A stretch of DNA of 64,000 nt from NCBI RefSeq assembly GCF_000189635.1, contig NW_002476512.1, forward strand, positions 806,001-870,000, given 5' to 3'. Origin of the DNA: Tetrahymena thermophila SB210. Its lineage: Eukaryota; Ciliophora; Oligohymenophorea; Hymenostomatida; Tetrahymenidae. The notes under the pieces are model-generated. The model made no database searches, had not been told where the DNA came from, and saw nothing but the letters and a program-made list of their open reading frames with translations. A program made the position numbers and the translations under genes. Of the stretch, positions 1-13,500 are shown one piece after another. Within the stretch, counting starts at the first letter, position 1; every line of letters begins with the position of its first letter.

Positions 1-3000
1 AGCATGAAAGAAAATAATTAAGTTTCATTCATATATTTGATAAGATGATTGCAAAAATTAAAACCAGAACAAAATAAATGTTTAAATTTATTATTAAAAT
101 ATTTAAAAAATTAAGTATGTAAGTAAATAATTTTCTTTAATTTCTTCACATAAAAAAATTGAATAGGTTTTTAATTTATTAATAATTATTTAAAGATTAT
201 TTTATTACTGCTTTTTTAATTTGTTGTGATAAAATTTATTTGATTTGATAAAATATTTTTTGATAATGCTTTATAAAAAAATAAAAACAGATTAAAGCAG
301 TAAAAAAAGCTTTTGTTTTTTTTAAATATTTTTAACTTTTTGATGGGATGGATTTGTTTTTAAGGATAAATAAAAAAAGATAGCAGAATATAAATTAATA
401 GTTAAAAATATAGTTTATTCATAGATATTTAAGTGCATTTTAAAATATTTGAGTAAATTTAAAAATACAAAGAACAACAAAGATTTAAAAATTCTTTTAA
501 AAGTAATCAGTAATTGATTTTTTGAAATTTATTGATAAAAAGTTGATTCAATAATTTCTATTTAATGTTTTCTATGAAATTAATAGAAAATATTAATTAG
601 CAAATACCCAATACTTCTAGAAGAATCCTATTTACTTAATATAAATAATGCTAAGAATATTAGGTGTAACGAAAGAAAGATTGAATGATATATTAAATTA
701 CGTATTGAAATTGATCTTAATGCTAATTCTTGATTTATGACTTAATTTATGTCGAAGCAATAATTAAATTGTTAATTTTTAGATTTAAAAAAAATCATAC
801 TGAAATACTGGATACATCAGTCAGTCAGTCATTCAATCGATATTTAACTAAAAATATAAATCTTATAATTTTTAAAAGTGTAAGGCTTTTTATTGTTTAT
901 CATGTTTATTTTAAAATTGTAATAAAAATGGCAAAAAGCAAATAACAAATCTGATATTCTGACATATTTTAAAAACAAACAAATAAAATGAATGAATAAA
1001 ACTAAATAAAATTTTAAAGTTTTTTAGGATGTTTTGGTACTATAAATTTAAAGATTACACTAATTTATTTTATAACTTTGTTAGAGACCAGAATCTTTTT
1101 AGTTAGATATGGCTTTGATTTGGTATTATAAAATTTGTGCTATTGTATTTCTTAAAAAAACTTGCAAAAATTAACTTCACTTTTTTTACACATTTTGAGA
1201 GAATTGTTATTTTTAAGGCTTCTTAGTTTTCTAAGTGTAATCTAAGCAAAATGGTTGGTATCATAGGACGGACCATTGGATTTATCTAAAATTTATACAT
1301 GGATCAAATTTAATAGAAAATTTATAGACCTAAACTTATGATGACTCTTTTCTAAAATTAGTAAGAGAATGTATTGGTATTTACTTCTTCAATTTTTTGA
1401 TCTTTCTTTTAAATAAATAAAGAAATAGTATAGATACTTAGAAGATTTCAAAGGAAACAAAAAGTTTTATAAAAAATATTTAAAATTAAATAAAGTATGA
1501 AGGTAATTCATATGAAATGGTATTTGAATTAAATATTTTATTTGAAATGCTTGTACTAGAAATATTTATTTTTAGTGTTTATTTTGAACTTTGAACAGAA
1601 AGTATAACAAAAAAATTAATATTTTGAAGATAATTTATCAATTTCAAATTTATTATCTGGGGATTTTTTATGAACAGAAAGCAAATTTAAAAAAACGAAT
1701 AATACAATGCTCTTTTCTACAACATTTCTTCTTCTTTTTAAAAAATTGAATTGGCTTATTAAAAACTGATCTAATTTACAAAAAAAGTATGAATTAACAG
1801 TGATTAAAACCAGCTTTATTTTATTAGTGTAATAAGAATCTTATTTTATTGTAAGCAATCATTATTTCAATCAAAAATCTTTAGTGATTAGAAAGCAATC
1901 AGAATAAAAATAATAGAAGCCACAGTAAAAGTAAGTTAAACATTGATAAATATAAAATGCTAGAAGAAAAATTAAATTAATGTTTGTTATGTCATTAGTA
2001 ATCTAATTTATAATTTCATAGTCGGAAATCTAGTATTTCTAAATAAATTATTTTTTAGCAATGACTATTTACAAAATTTTGAGTAGAATTCAATTTCACG
2101 TCAGTTTTTTTATATAAAAAAGAAAAAAATGAGTGATATTATTTGTATTTAGAATTATATTTTGTGAATTTCATCTAAATCAAATAGAGAACTTTTTTGA
2201 ATTTAAGGTGATAGAATGGGATGTAATCATATATTTAATACATGGTATTTATACAATTGAAGCTACTTCAAATTTAAAGTTAAAAAGAAATAAATAAATC
2301 TTTTTTATTATAAAGCTTACATGTCAGAAATCATTTATTACATTTTATAATTGCATAAAATACAAAAAAATGCATACTTATTTATTTCTCATTTTTAATA
2401 TAAAGAATATTTAAATTAAAATCTCCTTAAATACTAAGGTAAATTGACAGATACTTTTGTTAGAATTTTTTTTTTTTTTCGCTTATTCGAATGAACATGT
2501 TTTCAATAACATTTATTAAAACAGGAAAAAAGTTAATTACTTGAGATAGAAAGCAGTATTTTGATTGGTACAAAAGATTAATTATCAATTTTATTTATTT
2601 ACATAATATTTATCTAATAGAGATAAAAATGACAGACACAGCAGTCTATTTCATAATTTTGTAAATAAATAAATAAAATTAAAAAGCCAAAAGCTAAATT
2701 ATTAAAAAAGATAGATTGTACACTATCTATTTTACATGAGCTATGTGTGTTAAAGTAATTGATTATAGTAAATTTAAAATTTTTAAAGAAGTGCATGCAA
2801 TAAATAAAAATAGATTTTGTTAAGATAGATAGATATATATTTATTTTATAAGCTAAGTAAGTATTAACAATAATTACAATTAATGAGTTATAATTACTTT
2901 TAAAAAGAGAGTATTTTATATACTGATTGTTTATTATAGATTTTTAGTTTCAGTTTACAAGCTTTGAAATGTGTTTACATTTTATGAATTTTTTGTTGGT

Positions 3001-3398
3001 TTATATGATTAATTAATTATGTTATTATAATGAGGGTATTTTTGATTGAAATTAGATATTGTGTTTATAAGAATGAATCAAAGAGTGAGTGAGTGAATAA
3101 TTAAATAATTTTCACTCCAATCCTTTTTAATTAATTATCTAGAAAATATGCTATAAACAGGTTGATGAATACTTGTTTGTTTGTTTGTTTATTTATTTAT
3201 CTTATATTTGTGAGAATGAGTCTTTGCTTTTTAAAGCAGAAATTTAAATTAAAAAATATTCTATTGTTTGCACGCTTTAGTTTAGATTAATTGCTATAAG
3301 ATCAGTTAAATCAAATGTTTTAATTATTAGTGTGTAATAATATCAAAATGATATATTAATAATTTATCAGCCAGTTAATAAATCAATTAATCAATCAA
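1..3398. other. AT-rich noncoding stretch
   Basis: I see no convincing gene here on either strand. Open frames exist in the ciliate code (for example around 2254-2547), but their composition is that of random AT-rich DNA, with no splice-consistent exons and no recognisable protein family. A slightly GC-richer pocket at 1230-1330 does not extend into a family I recognise. Short runs of simple sequence occur, for example TTTG repeats near 3174-3195. Confidence 0.6.
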
Positions 3399-3998
3399 TC
3401 AGTTTAGCTTGAATTCTACAACTTCTTCTTGCTCGTCTCCACAGTCAATTTAAATTGGCTCGACGTTTAAAGAGTAATTTTAATTTTCTTCAAAATTTAG
3501 AGATTCGCAGTAGCGCAATACTTAGAAAACGTCATAGTGTTGCACGTTGTGGAAAATTTTACTTTCGTTTAGGGAGTTGCAATTTGTATTGAGTGATTTT
3601 ATATTTTTAAGAATATGTCCTCTATTTTAATTAGTATTTTCATTGGGACTTTCACCCTTTTACTCAATTACAAGGCTAGTTTCACTGTTAATTTCCTTTT
3701 ATTGTTTGATAATGGCTGCAATTTATTTAGCTCTTTAGAGTACGTTTTACTCATAGCATCTGATAATGTCTTCAATGTTTTCTTCATGACGTTTTTTCAT
3801 TTTGATTAAACAAATGTCTTGTTATATAGAAATTAAACTCTTTTAGTATTCTTTCATGTCAAGAACTTCGAAGAGGCAGCTTCTCAGAAGGAGGATTTCA
3901 TTTTTTAGCTTTTCCTCTATCCTGAAAGCTTTATCACTAATGTTGCTGCTCTCTCTTTCAATATGTCTTTTTATCTGCTTTGCTTGATAGCATCCCAT
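3399..3998 (-). CDS. Small coiled-coil protein with MGC N-terminus
   Basis: Single-exon gene of 199 aa in the ciliate code, ATG at 3998 and TGA at 3399-3401. The region is clearly richer in G+C and in acidic and basic codons than its surroundings, which supports coding. The protein begins MGCYQAK, a possible N-myristoylation (Gly2) and palmitoylation (Cys3) signal. It continues with a charged helical stretch at about residues 10-110 of coiled-coil type, then a looser Asn/Ser-rich middle (115-150) and an acidic C-terminal tail. I recognise no catalytic motif and no named family. The lipid-anchor-like start suggests attachment to a membrane or cortex, but that is inference. There is no close neighbour gene and no sign of an intron. 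Confidence 0.75.
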
Positions 3999-6900
3999 TT
4001 TAAAAATGTATTTGCTTGATTGTTATATAAAAGCAAGGAGCGTTGATTATTATGAGAGTTAACAATTAAATAAATAAATATATTGGTTTTAAGAATTGAT
4101 GATTTATGGATATTATTAGATTTTGATTTCTCTAATTTACTGTAATTGTTTTTATTTTTAATTTTTTTGAATTAATAAATTATAATTTTTTTTGGGAGAG
4201 CAAAAACATTTAAAAAGGTGAATGAATTTAATTAATAAGTTGGAAGGGAAATTAATAAATAAATAAATAAATAAATAAATTCTTAGTTACAATTTATTAA
4301 ACTTCTTTTGATTTTCTTTGGGCATGTAAAATTTAATATAAAAAAAATTTGTTAATTTAATTTTTCTATTTATTACATTACAGGAAAGTAAATTATAAAA
4401 TTACGATTGATATCTATCTATCTATCTGTATGTATGTATCTAACTATCTATCTATCTATCAATCTGCAATATTTGCTTGAGTTATAAGATAGAATTCAAA
4501 ATCAAATATCTTTATAAATAAAGATTAAAATTTGAATGAAATTAATCTAATAATGTGGCAACATCTGTTACTACTTACAAATCATTCAATAATCTATGCA
4601 AAACGATATTATTGATCATTTTCAAAGCATTTAAAAAAACCAGATGTAAGGAAATAGATGAATATTTTGATTGATCTTTTGTCGATAGTATTTAACTTTT
4701 GAATAAGTATAAAAAATTAATTTAAGTCAATCTTATTTCAATTTCATTTAATCTGTTATTCTTTTAGAATAGAAAATTCTCCTAAAATGCTCTGTTGCTT
4801 TCTTTATCGAAGCTTTTGCTTAGATCAATAACATTCTTTTTTTCTATTGGAATTCAACTTCACCATAAAATCTAAATTAACAAAATATTATATCTACCTG
4901 ATTTTTTATGTAACTTTAACGCAGTCTAAAAACAATTAAAATCTGATATATCGAATTTAAAACTCAAATTTCCCTAAATAAAAACAAACGCAGGTAACAG
5001 AAAATATGTTTTAACTCATCTACATTTTTTTTATTAATAATCTATAAATAATAAATAATCTATCTGCTTTATAACAGATAAAGGAATTAATAAAAAGTAT
5101 TGCTCTTTGTTTCGAATTAGTTAGTGATGCTTATAAGATTAAATATAATTTATAAGACTCTTTATTGCTAGGAATAGCTTTAATTATTTGTAAAATGTAA
5201 TTTTGTAATTTTTAGATCGGATTATTTACCAAAATAAATGAAAGGAAAATATACTTTTACTAAAAAAATCATTTGTTTCAAAATGCTAAAATATATATCA
5301 CTTAGCAAGCTTGCTTGGTTATAGATTAAGCTTATATCCCTAGAAATAATAAAAATTCATTCAATTATAATTAAATTACTCTAACCCGACTAAATTGATT
5401 CATGTGTTTATTTGCTTGATTGATTGCTTGCTTGCTTGTGAATAGCATAAACATAGAAAAAGTATCGTCCTTTTTAATAAAATATTAGGTGAAATAGACA
5501 GTAATAAAAAAAAATAATTAAGCACTAAGTTAATCATGCTAAATAGTATAAATGAATGAACATAATATTTCATAAAAAGCTCTCTAAATTACTACTTTTT
5601 CCCGAATTATAATCAACAAAATTCAAAAAAAAAATCACCAACCTAGCAATTTCTTTGATCATTGCTAAGTTTTTATTAAGGAAATTTCCTTTTCATAAAA
5701 AGTTTATATAAAATACTTCTAACAATAATTTATCATAAGTAAATGTATTTAATAATGCAATGCTTCGAAACATCCACAAACACTTAGTATAAATCTTTTG
5801 GTAATACTTCTGGCTTTCAAAATTAGCAAGGGAACAATTAATTTATCAAAAAAAATCTATCCTTTTATGATTGTATGTAGAATTTATTACGAATTATTTA
5901 TTTATTAATTTAGTACTAATTTGATTTCCTTCTCAAGCATTCATTCACTCTCTCTTAACATCATTTCAAATATTAAATTTCCCAAATGAAATTTGTAACC
6001 TAATTCCAATACAAATTTCAATTAAGGTAGATTTATATATTTATATTCCTTGCTTCTTTCATTTTACATAAGTATTAAATACTTTTTATTTATTTATCCA
6101 CAAATATTTATTTGTTTTACTAAATACTTTTGGTAAATTAGGTAAATACTTTTTATATTTTAATATGAAGAGGAACTGTAAATAAAATGAGTCTCATTAG
6201 TTAAAACAATTTTTACATTCAGATCCAGTACGCCAAAAAAGGGATAAAATAATAATGAAATAGAAATTAAGAGGCGAAACTATCAATTTTTCTCTTTCTC
6301 TTAATTTAATCTAATTTTTATAATTAGACTGGTATAGCAAACATAATGCTGCTAAGTGAAAAAAAATTGCTAAATTTTAACATAAATTAGCAAAACTACA
6401 AACCAAAAGAATCTTACAAAAACATTTTAATTGCATGCATATACTTATTAGTAAACGTTAATTAAACTTTAAGTTCTTTGGAAAAATTTAAATAAACTCC
6501 TATCAGATTTAAATTGAAAACTTCTTTCTGATAATGGACTAATTTTCAATATATCTTGCTATGAGATTTGGTACTAAATTAAAATATAAAATAAACAGAC
6601 AATCAATCAGACAGACAGACAGACAAACAGATAGACCGATTGATATCTGACTGGTTGACTGAATAGCTTTTTTCAATTAAAAATTATTTGACTACTAAAG
6701 GGAGAGAAAAGAAAAAATATTAAATTAAGGACAGTAAAAGCTAACTAATAAATAAAAATTGTTATTCAAATTATTTTTCTTTCTTTCTAAAATATTAATT
6801 GGATACATCCATCATACAATTAGAAAACCACATTTTTGTATTTTTAATTAGTTTGTATGTTTGTTTACCTGCGAATCTTACAAATGCTAATCATAATTTA

Positions 6901-7812
6901 AAAATATTGTTAAAAGATTACAAAATTTAAAAATAATCAGCTCATTAAAAAAATGTGCTTGCTTGAATTTTGAAGTAAACAATTGCTTAAAATCTGTAAA
7001 AAAAAAATTCTTTTATAATTTTCAAAATATTATTTCATCGTTTTAGTTCGTGCCTACTATTTGAATTTAATTTCGCAATACATCATTTACAATTTTTTTA
7101 ATAAAATTATCTATAATTTGTAGTAAATTATTCATTATTAAACGTTAATAGAAGAATGAAATATAGATGAATAATTATTAAAGTATAAATTTATAAAAAT
7201 GCTAAAAAATTCAAATAATTTAGCAAAGAGTATATTTATTTTATTTGTCTTATTTTATAACAAAACCAGCTGAAACATCTCTAAATTGTTTAATAATTTT
7301 TAGATATTTTAAAAATTGGACATAAAAGAGAAAGGAGAGTAAAAATCATAGACTATATTATTATTATAAAATTTTATTATTAATGAAAATTATAGATTGA
7401 TAAAGACTTATAAAATCTGATATTTTTAGATGAAAGTTCATTGATCAGAACAGCTTTACTTCTTAAAATTTGTAAATATGTTATTTGCTTTTACTTTTAA
7501 TTATTTTTTCTTCTATTTTTTTTAATTTTCCTATGTAAAAACTATTTTATGTAATTAAAGCGATTTAATACCTCTCTAAGCCATCAAATTTATCGAAGTA
7601 TCGTATTTTAATCAATCTATTTATTTTAATCCGTGCTTACAATCATCTTTAAATTTAAATGCTTTTTTACAATTTTAAAATTAAATGTAAATCCTATTTT
7701 CCTAAAAAAGTTTACAAAAACTCTCAAAATAATACATTCATGATTAAATAGAATATTTTTCACAAGCTTTCACTATTTAATTTGAAATTTTGATGAAATA
7801 AATAATACATGC

Positions 7813-7843
<31 letters not shown>

Positions 7844-9518
7844 CATACATACATACATACATACATACATACATACATACATACATACATACATACTAAT
7901 ATGAATTGATTTAATATAATTGCTTCAATTTTTCAAAACTTCTTCAATATTAAACTTCAAAATTTATGATATTAATGAATCTAATTTTGTTTATACAAAT
8001 TTTTTAAGAGTTTTTGTAATAAAAAACTCCACCTTTTCTTAGTTTATAGCAATTTAGAATTGATTAGTCCTTTCTTAGAAAAGTAAGAAAAATTCTACCT
8101 TAATTAATAAAATTACCATACAAACAAACATAGAAAAATAATTCAAAAAGGGCTATAAAGAATTTATAAATTTTGAATAAATTACATTGATGTACTTTAA
8201 ATTTTTTGCAATTTTTATGTTATTAAAATATAAAATTTTCTCTTAAAATTTTGGATTTGTAATTTATTCAGCTCATTTAAAAATCAATAACTTTTTTGTC
8301 AAGATTTGCATTTATTTTTTTATTTAAAACAAATATCCGTCTTTAAATATTTCACTAAAATAAAAGGAATTTTGTTTTTTCAATTGTTTAAGTTGATTTT
8401 TCTTCAGATATTTCATTTAAATTTTAAATTTTGCAAGTTAAATATGAATTAATTGTGTTTAGTAAATTATTTAAAATAAATAAAATCCTTATTTATTTTT
8501 TTATTTAATAACTGATTTCATTTTGAAATATTCTTCTAAGGGTCTTATTAAACCTAAAACAAACTTTGCATTTTTACCTCTTTTTAATAAATGATTTATG
8601 AAGATAATAATAAATAATAAATTTATTTTATTAACAATAAGAATTGCTTCAATTTAATAAATCAAAAAGATTTAATTAATTAAATTAGATTATGAAGTTA
8701 ATTGGTTAAAAAAGAATAAATATGTCATATAAATTTTATCAATATAATTTTGAAGAATTTAATTAAATCCTTGAAAATTAATTAATTTTACTTTTTTGTT
8801 TTCTTTTTAAAAAAAAATCAATTTTGATAACAGGATAAAGCTTGAATCAGTTATTGATTTATTAATATTTAAATCTTTATATCATCAATTTTTCTTCTTA
8901 AATTAACAAATAAATTGTATTTTTAATTTCGTAAATATTATTAAATAATTTTTTGATAAAGCATGAAAATTAATTCATAATAATTTATTTCATTTTACTT
9001 AATTATCAATAAGCTTTTATTCAATAAAATAATTTTCTAAATTTAATTAAAAATTAATTTGCATATTTCGATAAAAATTCTAATTATTTTTTACACGAAA
9101 AAAATGATAGATTGATCAGAGTCTAACAGAATTAATATTACAAAAAGACATCAGAATTGATAAAATCTGACTATCGATGGTCTATTATATATTAAACCTG
9201 ATTTAGTTAAAAAGATAAGTCAAGGATCAATCATAGAAATATAATTAAATTAGATTAACAAAGTGCAAACAAAAATCTTTACCATATCTGAAATTCTAAT
9301 TTCTTAGAAATATCTATTTAAAAATATACAGAATATAGCAGATTTTGTAAGGATATTTACTAAAAAGGTATATTTATTCATCATGATTAAATTTATAGTT
9401 ATGCGATTAGCTTTCTATGAGTCAAATTATGTTTATACTTTTCGTTCTTTTTACATTACTTACTTTGCTTACAAAGCAACTCATTATTTTCTTGTAATAT
9501 TAGATTTTCAACTTGAAT
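3999..9518. other. AT-rich noncoding stretch with microsatellites
   Basis: A 5.5-kb spacer with no gene I can support. It holds several simple repeats (CTAT-type at about 4412-4461, AATA-type near 4255-4280, GACA-type near 6611-6630 and the long TACA array at 7814-7896). A 64-codon open frame at 6165-6359 is no longer than chance predicts when TGA is the only stop. The last ~100 bases before 9519 presumably carry the promoter of the ubiquitin-like gene, but I see no defined element. Confidence 0.6.
7814..7896. repeat. (TACA)n microsatellite
   Basis: About 21 perfect copies of a TACA tetranucleotide in a row, the longest uninterrupted simple repeat in the window. It lies in a noncoding spacer. 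Perfect tracts of this length are expected to vary in copy number between strains. Confidence 0.95.
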
Positions 9519-9761
9519 ATGGAGTAGATTAAATTCTTTGTAAGGATAGTCATGGAAGGAAGAAAAATTCGACTGGTTATGAATAAGAACAGCACCATTG
9601 AAGAAGTTCAAAAAAAAATCTATGAAATGGAAGGCTTGAATTTCAGATTTTTTTAGTTAATATTTAACGGGAAACGCCTAACCTAAAAGTAAACTCTTAG
9701 CGAATGTGAGGTAAAAACTGACTCAGAGTTGAATATTGTATGGAGAGAGTATAGTGGATGA
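9519..9761 (+). CDS. Stand-alone ubiquitin-fold protein, no C-terminal Gly-Gly
   Basis: Single exon, 80 aa, ATG 9519 and TGA 9759-9761. I chose this ATG over the in-frame ATG at 9552 because residues 3-11 (QIKFFVRIV) supply the first beta-strand that ubiquitin needs. The rest follows the ubiquitin fold in order: second strand (GRKIRLVM), helix (TIEEVQKKIYEMEG), the QLIFNGKRL segment matching the ubiquitin hydrophobic-patch strand, a TLSEC turn and a last strand (SELNIVW). The C-terminus is REYSGW, so the di-glycine used for conjugation is absent and there is no extension to process. It is therefore more likely a ubiquitin-like adaptor or binding module than a modifier. The domain is recognised; the partner is unknown. 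The minus-strand gene that ends at 10574 converges on it. Confidence 0.8.
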
Positions 9762-10492
9762 ATAAGACAAAAATATTAATAATAAATACAAAACAAATCA
9801 TTTATTTCTAAATATTGATTAACATTATAAAATATTAACTCTCATTCTATTCCAAATATCAAAAGAAGGAGAAAAAATTTTACAGTCATTATTTATTTCC
9901 CTAGGCATTCAACAAATTTTTTGATAAAGCTAAAAAATTCATATTTAGCTCATTATCAAGACTATTTATTTAAATTTAACTTTTATTTATTATAAAAACA
10001 AACATCAATCCATCCATCCATAATTAAATAAAAATATATATATTAAAGTAATATCATTTATCTATCTATCCATCTATATAGACATTTATTTATATTTTAG
10101 TTTATTTGCTCATAAAATATAAGAAATAAATAAATAAAACCAATTTCTCTATGATAAGAACATTATTTTCCATTTCAGGTGTTTAATTGAATTATTTGAT
10201 ACACATGAATTTAATTAATTGATTGATTGATTCATCCATTATTTACTTAACCAATTAATAATTTTAGAATAGCGTATTAAAAAATAAGAGCAATTAAATG
10301 TAAACTTAAAAAGGATAATAAATAAGTTGTTATATACGTTTAAAAATACAAAGAGATTTACAATATAATAGGATCAATAATTTTTGGTGTTTTTTGGGTT
10401 AATAACTATGATTATTCTCAAATCAATAATAATGTAAGATAATTGATTTTAATTGTGTCATTATAATCCTATTTTTTTAATTTACAACCAAT

Positions 10493-10527
<35 letters not shown>

Positions 10528-10573
10528 CTAACTTCATTATTAGTCAATTTCTAGTTTTTTTGGATTAATAATT
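9762..10573. other. Spacer between convergent genes, with (TAAC)n tract
   Basis: The 3' regions of the ubiquitin-like gene (plus) and the p25-like gene (minus) face each other here. Nothing coding is seen. It contains short AATA and CATC runs and a (TAAC)n tract at about 10492-10525, just downstream of the p25-like stop codon. Confidence 0.7.
10492..10525. repeat. (TAAC)n microsatellite
   Basis: About eight copies of TAAC just past the stop codon of the p25-like gene. Noncoding simple sequence. Confidence 0.85.
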
Positions 10574-13500
10574 TCAATTGTGATTTTGTTAGGTCAAGAA
10601 GTTGGGTGATTCGTATGTTTTTTATATTTACTATTAGTTATATTACTATTGAATACTCATTTATAAAGTGTTGTTTTTGGCTTTTTTCGCAGTCGAAGTA
10701 TTGTCAAATTTATTTTTATTTTAAACATTCAATGGACTTAGTTGAGGTTCATTAGTGGAATACTCCTCATTATTTTGTTGGACAATATTATTATCATTTA
10801 TTACTGTATCTTTGTTGTTCATTCTTTAACTTTCAGAATTGTTGTTGCTTGAAAAGTTTTAAGTAGGAGCCTAGCTCTAGTTGTTAGAGTTTTAATTAAG
10901 CTAATAAATTTGCGATCTTTCATTGATATCCTTTTACTAAAGCAAATACTGCTAACTTAAATTTAAATTAATTGAGTTTTGCATCTTGATAGAATTCAAG
11001 CTCTTTTTGAGTACTTCGTCAAACCTTCCTGTAGAAGGAGAGTTTTAGATGAAGCTCTTTTATACAGATTAATTTTAATCTAGCTAATAGTATGAGTTTT
11101 GCTAATTAGAGATTGTAGCATAATTTGATACTTTATAGAATTCAGTGTATTTCTTTCTAATATTATGAAGCATATCCCAATGAAGTCCATCTGGGCTCCT
11201 ATTCAATAAATTTAGTTAATTTAATTAAAATTATTTTTTTTAAACTAAAAATTTAATCTAAAAAAAGAGTTTCTTAAAATAAAATTTTTTTATAAATAAA
11301 CATATTTTCACTAATTAAAATAAATTAAATTTATTTATTTGCTGATTAGAGGCAAAACATATAAATTAATTTAAATAGATTTAACTAAATTCATTTAAAC
11401 ATAATTAATTTTTGAATTAAATTAATTTCTTTTTGAGATAAATTTAGAAATTTAAAATCTCCTATTTTAAATTTATTTAATAAATGTTAAATTTAGATTT
11501 TATGGTTTCCTTTTTTTATTTTTTTATCTAAAATTAAAAAATTAACTTGGATAGGATAGACAAATTTTAAAAATATTTTTATTGATTGAATACTAAAAAT
11601 TATTTTGCTTTTAATAACAAATAAAGTTTTAATTGTCAAAATTAAAATTTTAATTTTTTTAATTTCACAAAAAATTATTCTATTTTTGTTATTTAAAATT
11701 AAAAATTCACTTAAATGAACAAATATTTTAATTTGATTGAAAACTAAAAATAATTCTAATGATTTGTTTTGCTTCTAATTTCAAATAAAATTTTAATTAT
11801 TATAATAAATATTTATTTGTCTTGAATGTTTATATTAAATAACAAAAAAACATTTCATATTTATTTAAAAAACATTGAAATTAGCTTTTTGTTAATGAAA
11901 ATTAAAGAAATTTTTTTTACCTTGTATGACCAAGTTATTTTTAAATTTTGATAGGACCTTGAGAACTATTCATTCTTTCTAAGATCATAATAATCTTTTT
12001 ATATAATTGAAATTTGTTTAAATATTTTGAATTATTAACTGCTTATTTATCTTACTTTATGAAGGTTTTTTTATTTTTCTGAATATATCTCTATCGCTAG
12101 AAGAGCTATTCCTTCAACAAATAGATGCTAATCTATAATTTCAGTTTCATTTTAATCTGGAGCATTTGAAGACAGAGAGTCATTTAAAAACATTTGGCTT
12201 GCCCTGCTTGTGTTGTGCATTGTTTCATTTTATTGCTTTTATCTTTTCAAATTTTTCATTGATTAAAATTTTAAAAAGCTACTTTTAAAGAAATACCTCG
12301 AATTTTTTTAATTGGCTTGCACTTAGGCTAATGTGTAAAATATTGCCTGTAGCTTTGCTTTACTGACTAAACTAGGGAATACATCAAAATCTTAAAAGAA
12401 TTTAATGAAATTTGTGATATTCATATATCCTTTTTAATCCTAATATATTTTGTAATACATGACTAAACTTAAATGAACTTCTCCTAGTAAATTAACCTAA
12501 ATATTTTTAATTCATATTTATTTTATACTCTTTAATTATTTAAAGAAAGAATAAATAAATACAATTTCTTGGTCTTTTAAGATGTCCATCAAGTTAGCTA
12601 AGTAATCGTGCATTCCTTTTCTGTTTGGCTACGTTTATTCTAAAAGCTTTAAAATTTAACCTTCAACTATAATTTAAAGAGATTGTTCTATTTCGAGCTC
12701 AGGGTACAATTTTTCAGCAATCATTTCTAGCAATTTTACAAAATGCTCATATTCGATCTTACCTTTTGCACCTAATGATTCATCGTTTTTATACATATGA
12801 CTTGAGAATCCAAGCTTTGGTGATGATATTTTTGGATCAATTTAGGAAACTTTATTTGTTTGTTAGTTAAATGTTTTGATCCATTTGCTTCCAGTTAGCT
12901 TAACGACCATAAAATCCATATCTATTTTACTCAAATATCTTTATCCTTTTATCTAATAGTCATCTCCACCTGCTAATATAGACCCTTAAGCTATGCTGTT
13001 TGAATACTTATGCGATGAATACTAAGCAGTATTAGGAGTATAACTGCCTTTCAAGTGACTTGAAGTTGAAGATTTATTTAAGCCTTTAATATCACTTAAA
13101 TTTAATGAATGATTTTAACTTGTGCTAATTTTAGGCTAATTAAAAAAAATACATTTTAAAATCATCATATTTAAAAAATTAATTAATTTTCTACCTTCTT
13201 CATTATGCCTGCATCTGTGAGAAGACGAATTAATTTGAATGTTTTTAGTGTTGCTTAATTCATTGGTTCACCATATGAGCAATAATATTTAAATATTTTC
13301 TGTAAATTCTCATTATTCTTCTCGAAGACATTTATATTTGCAAAGGATTAGCCTAGCTTTTCTGCTAAAAATGATTTTCTTAAGTTTGAGTTATTTCTAC
13401 TAGGACTTCCTGAAGCTGGTGGATTATAGAAGCTCTATTAGCGTGTACTCTATAAACCTGAATTCAATTTGGATCTGAAACTGCAGTACTAACTGGTCCT

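Noticed and set aside
6165-6359. 64-aa open frame starting MKRNCKQNES
   Set aside because: Chance-level length and no family match.
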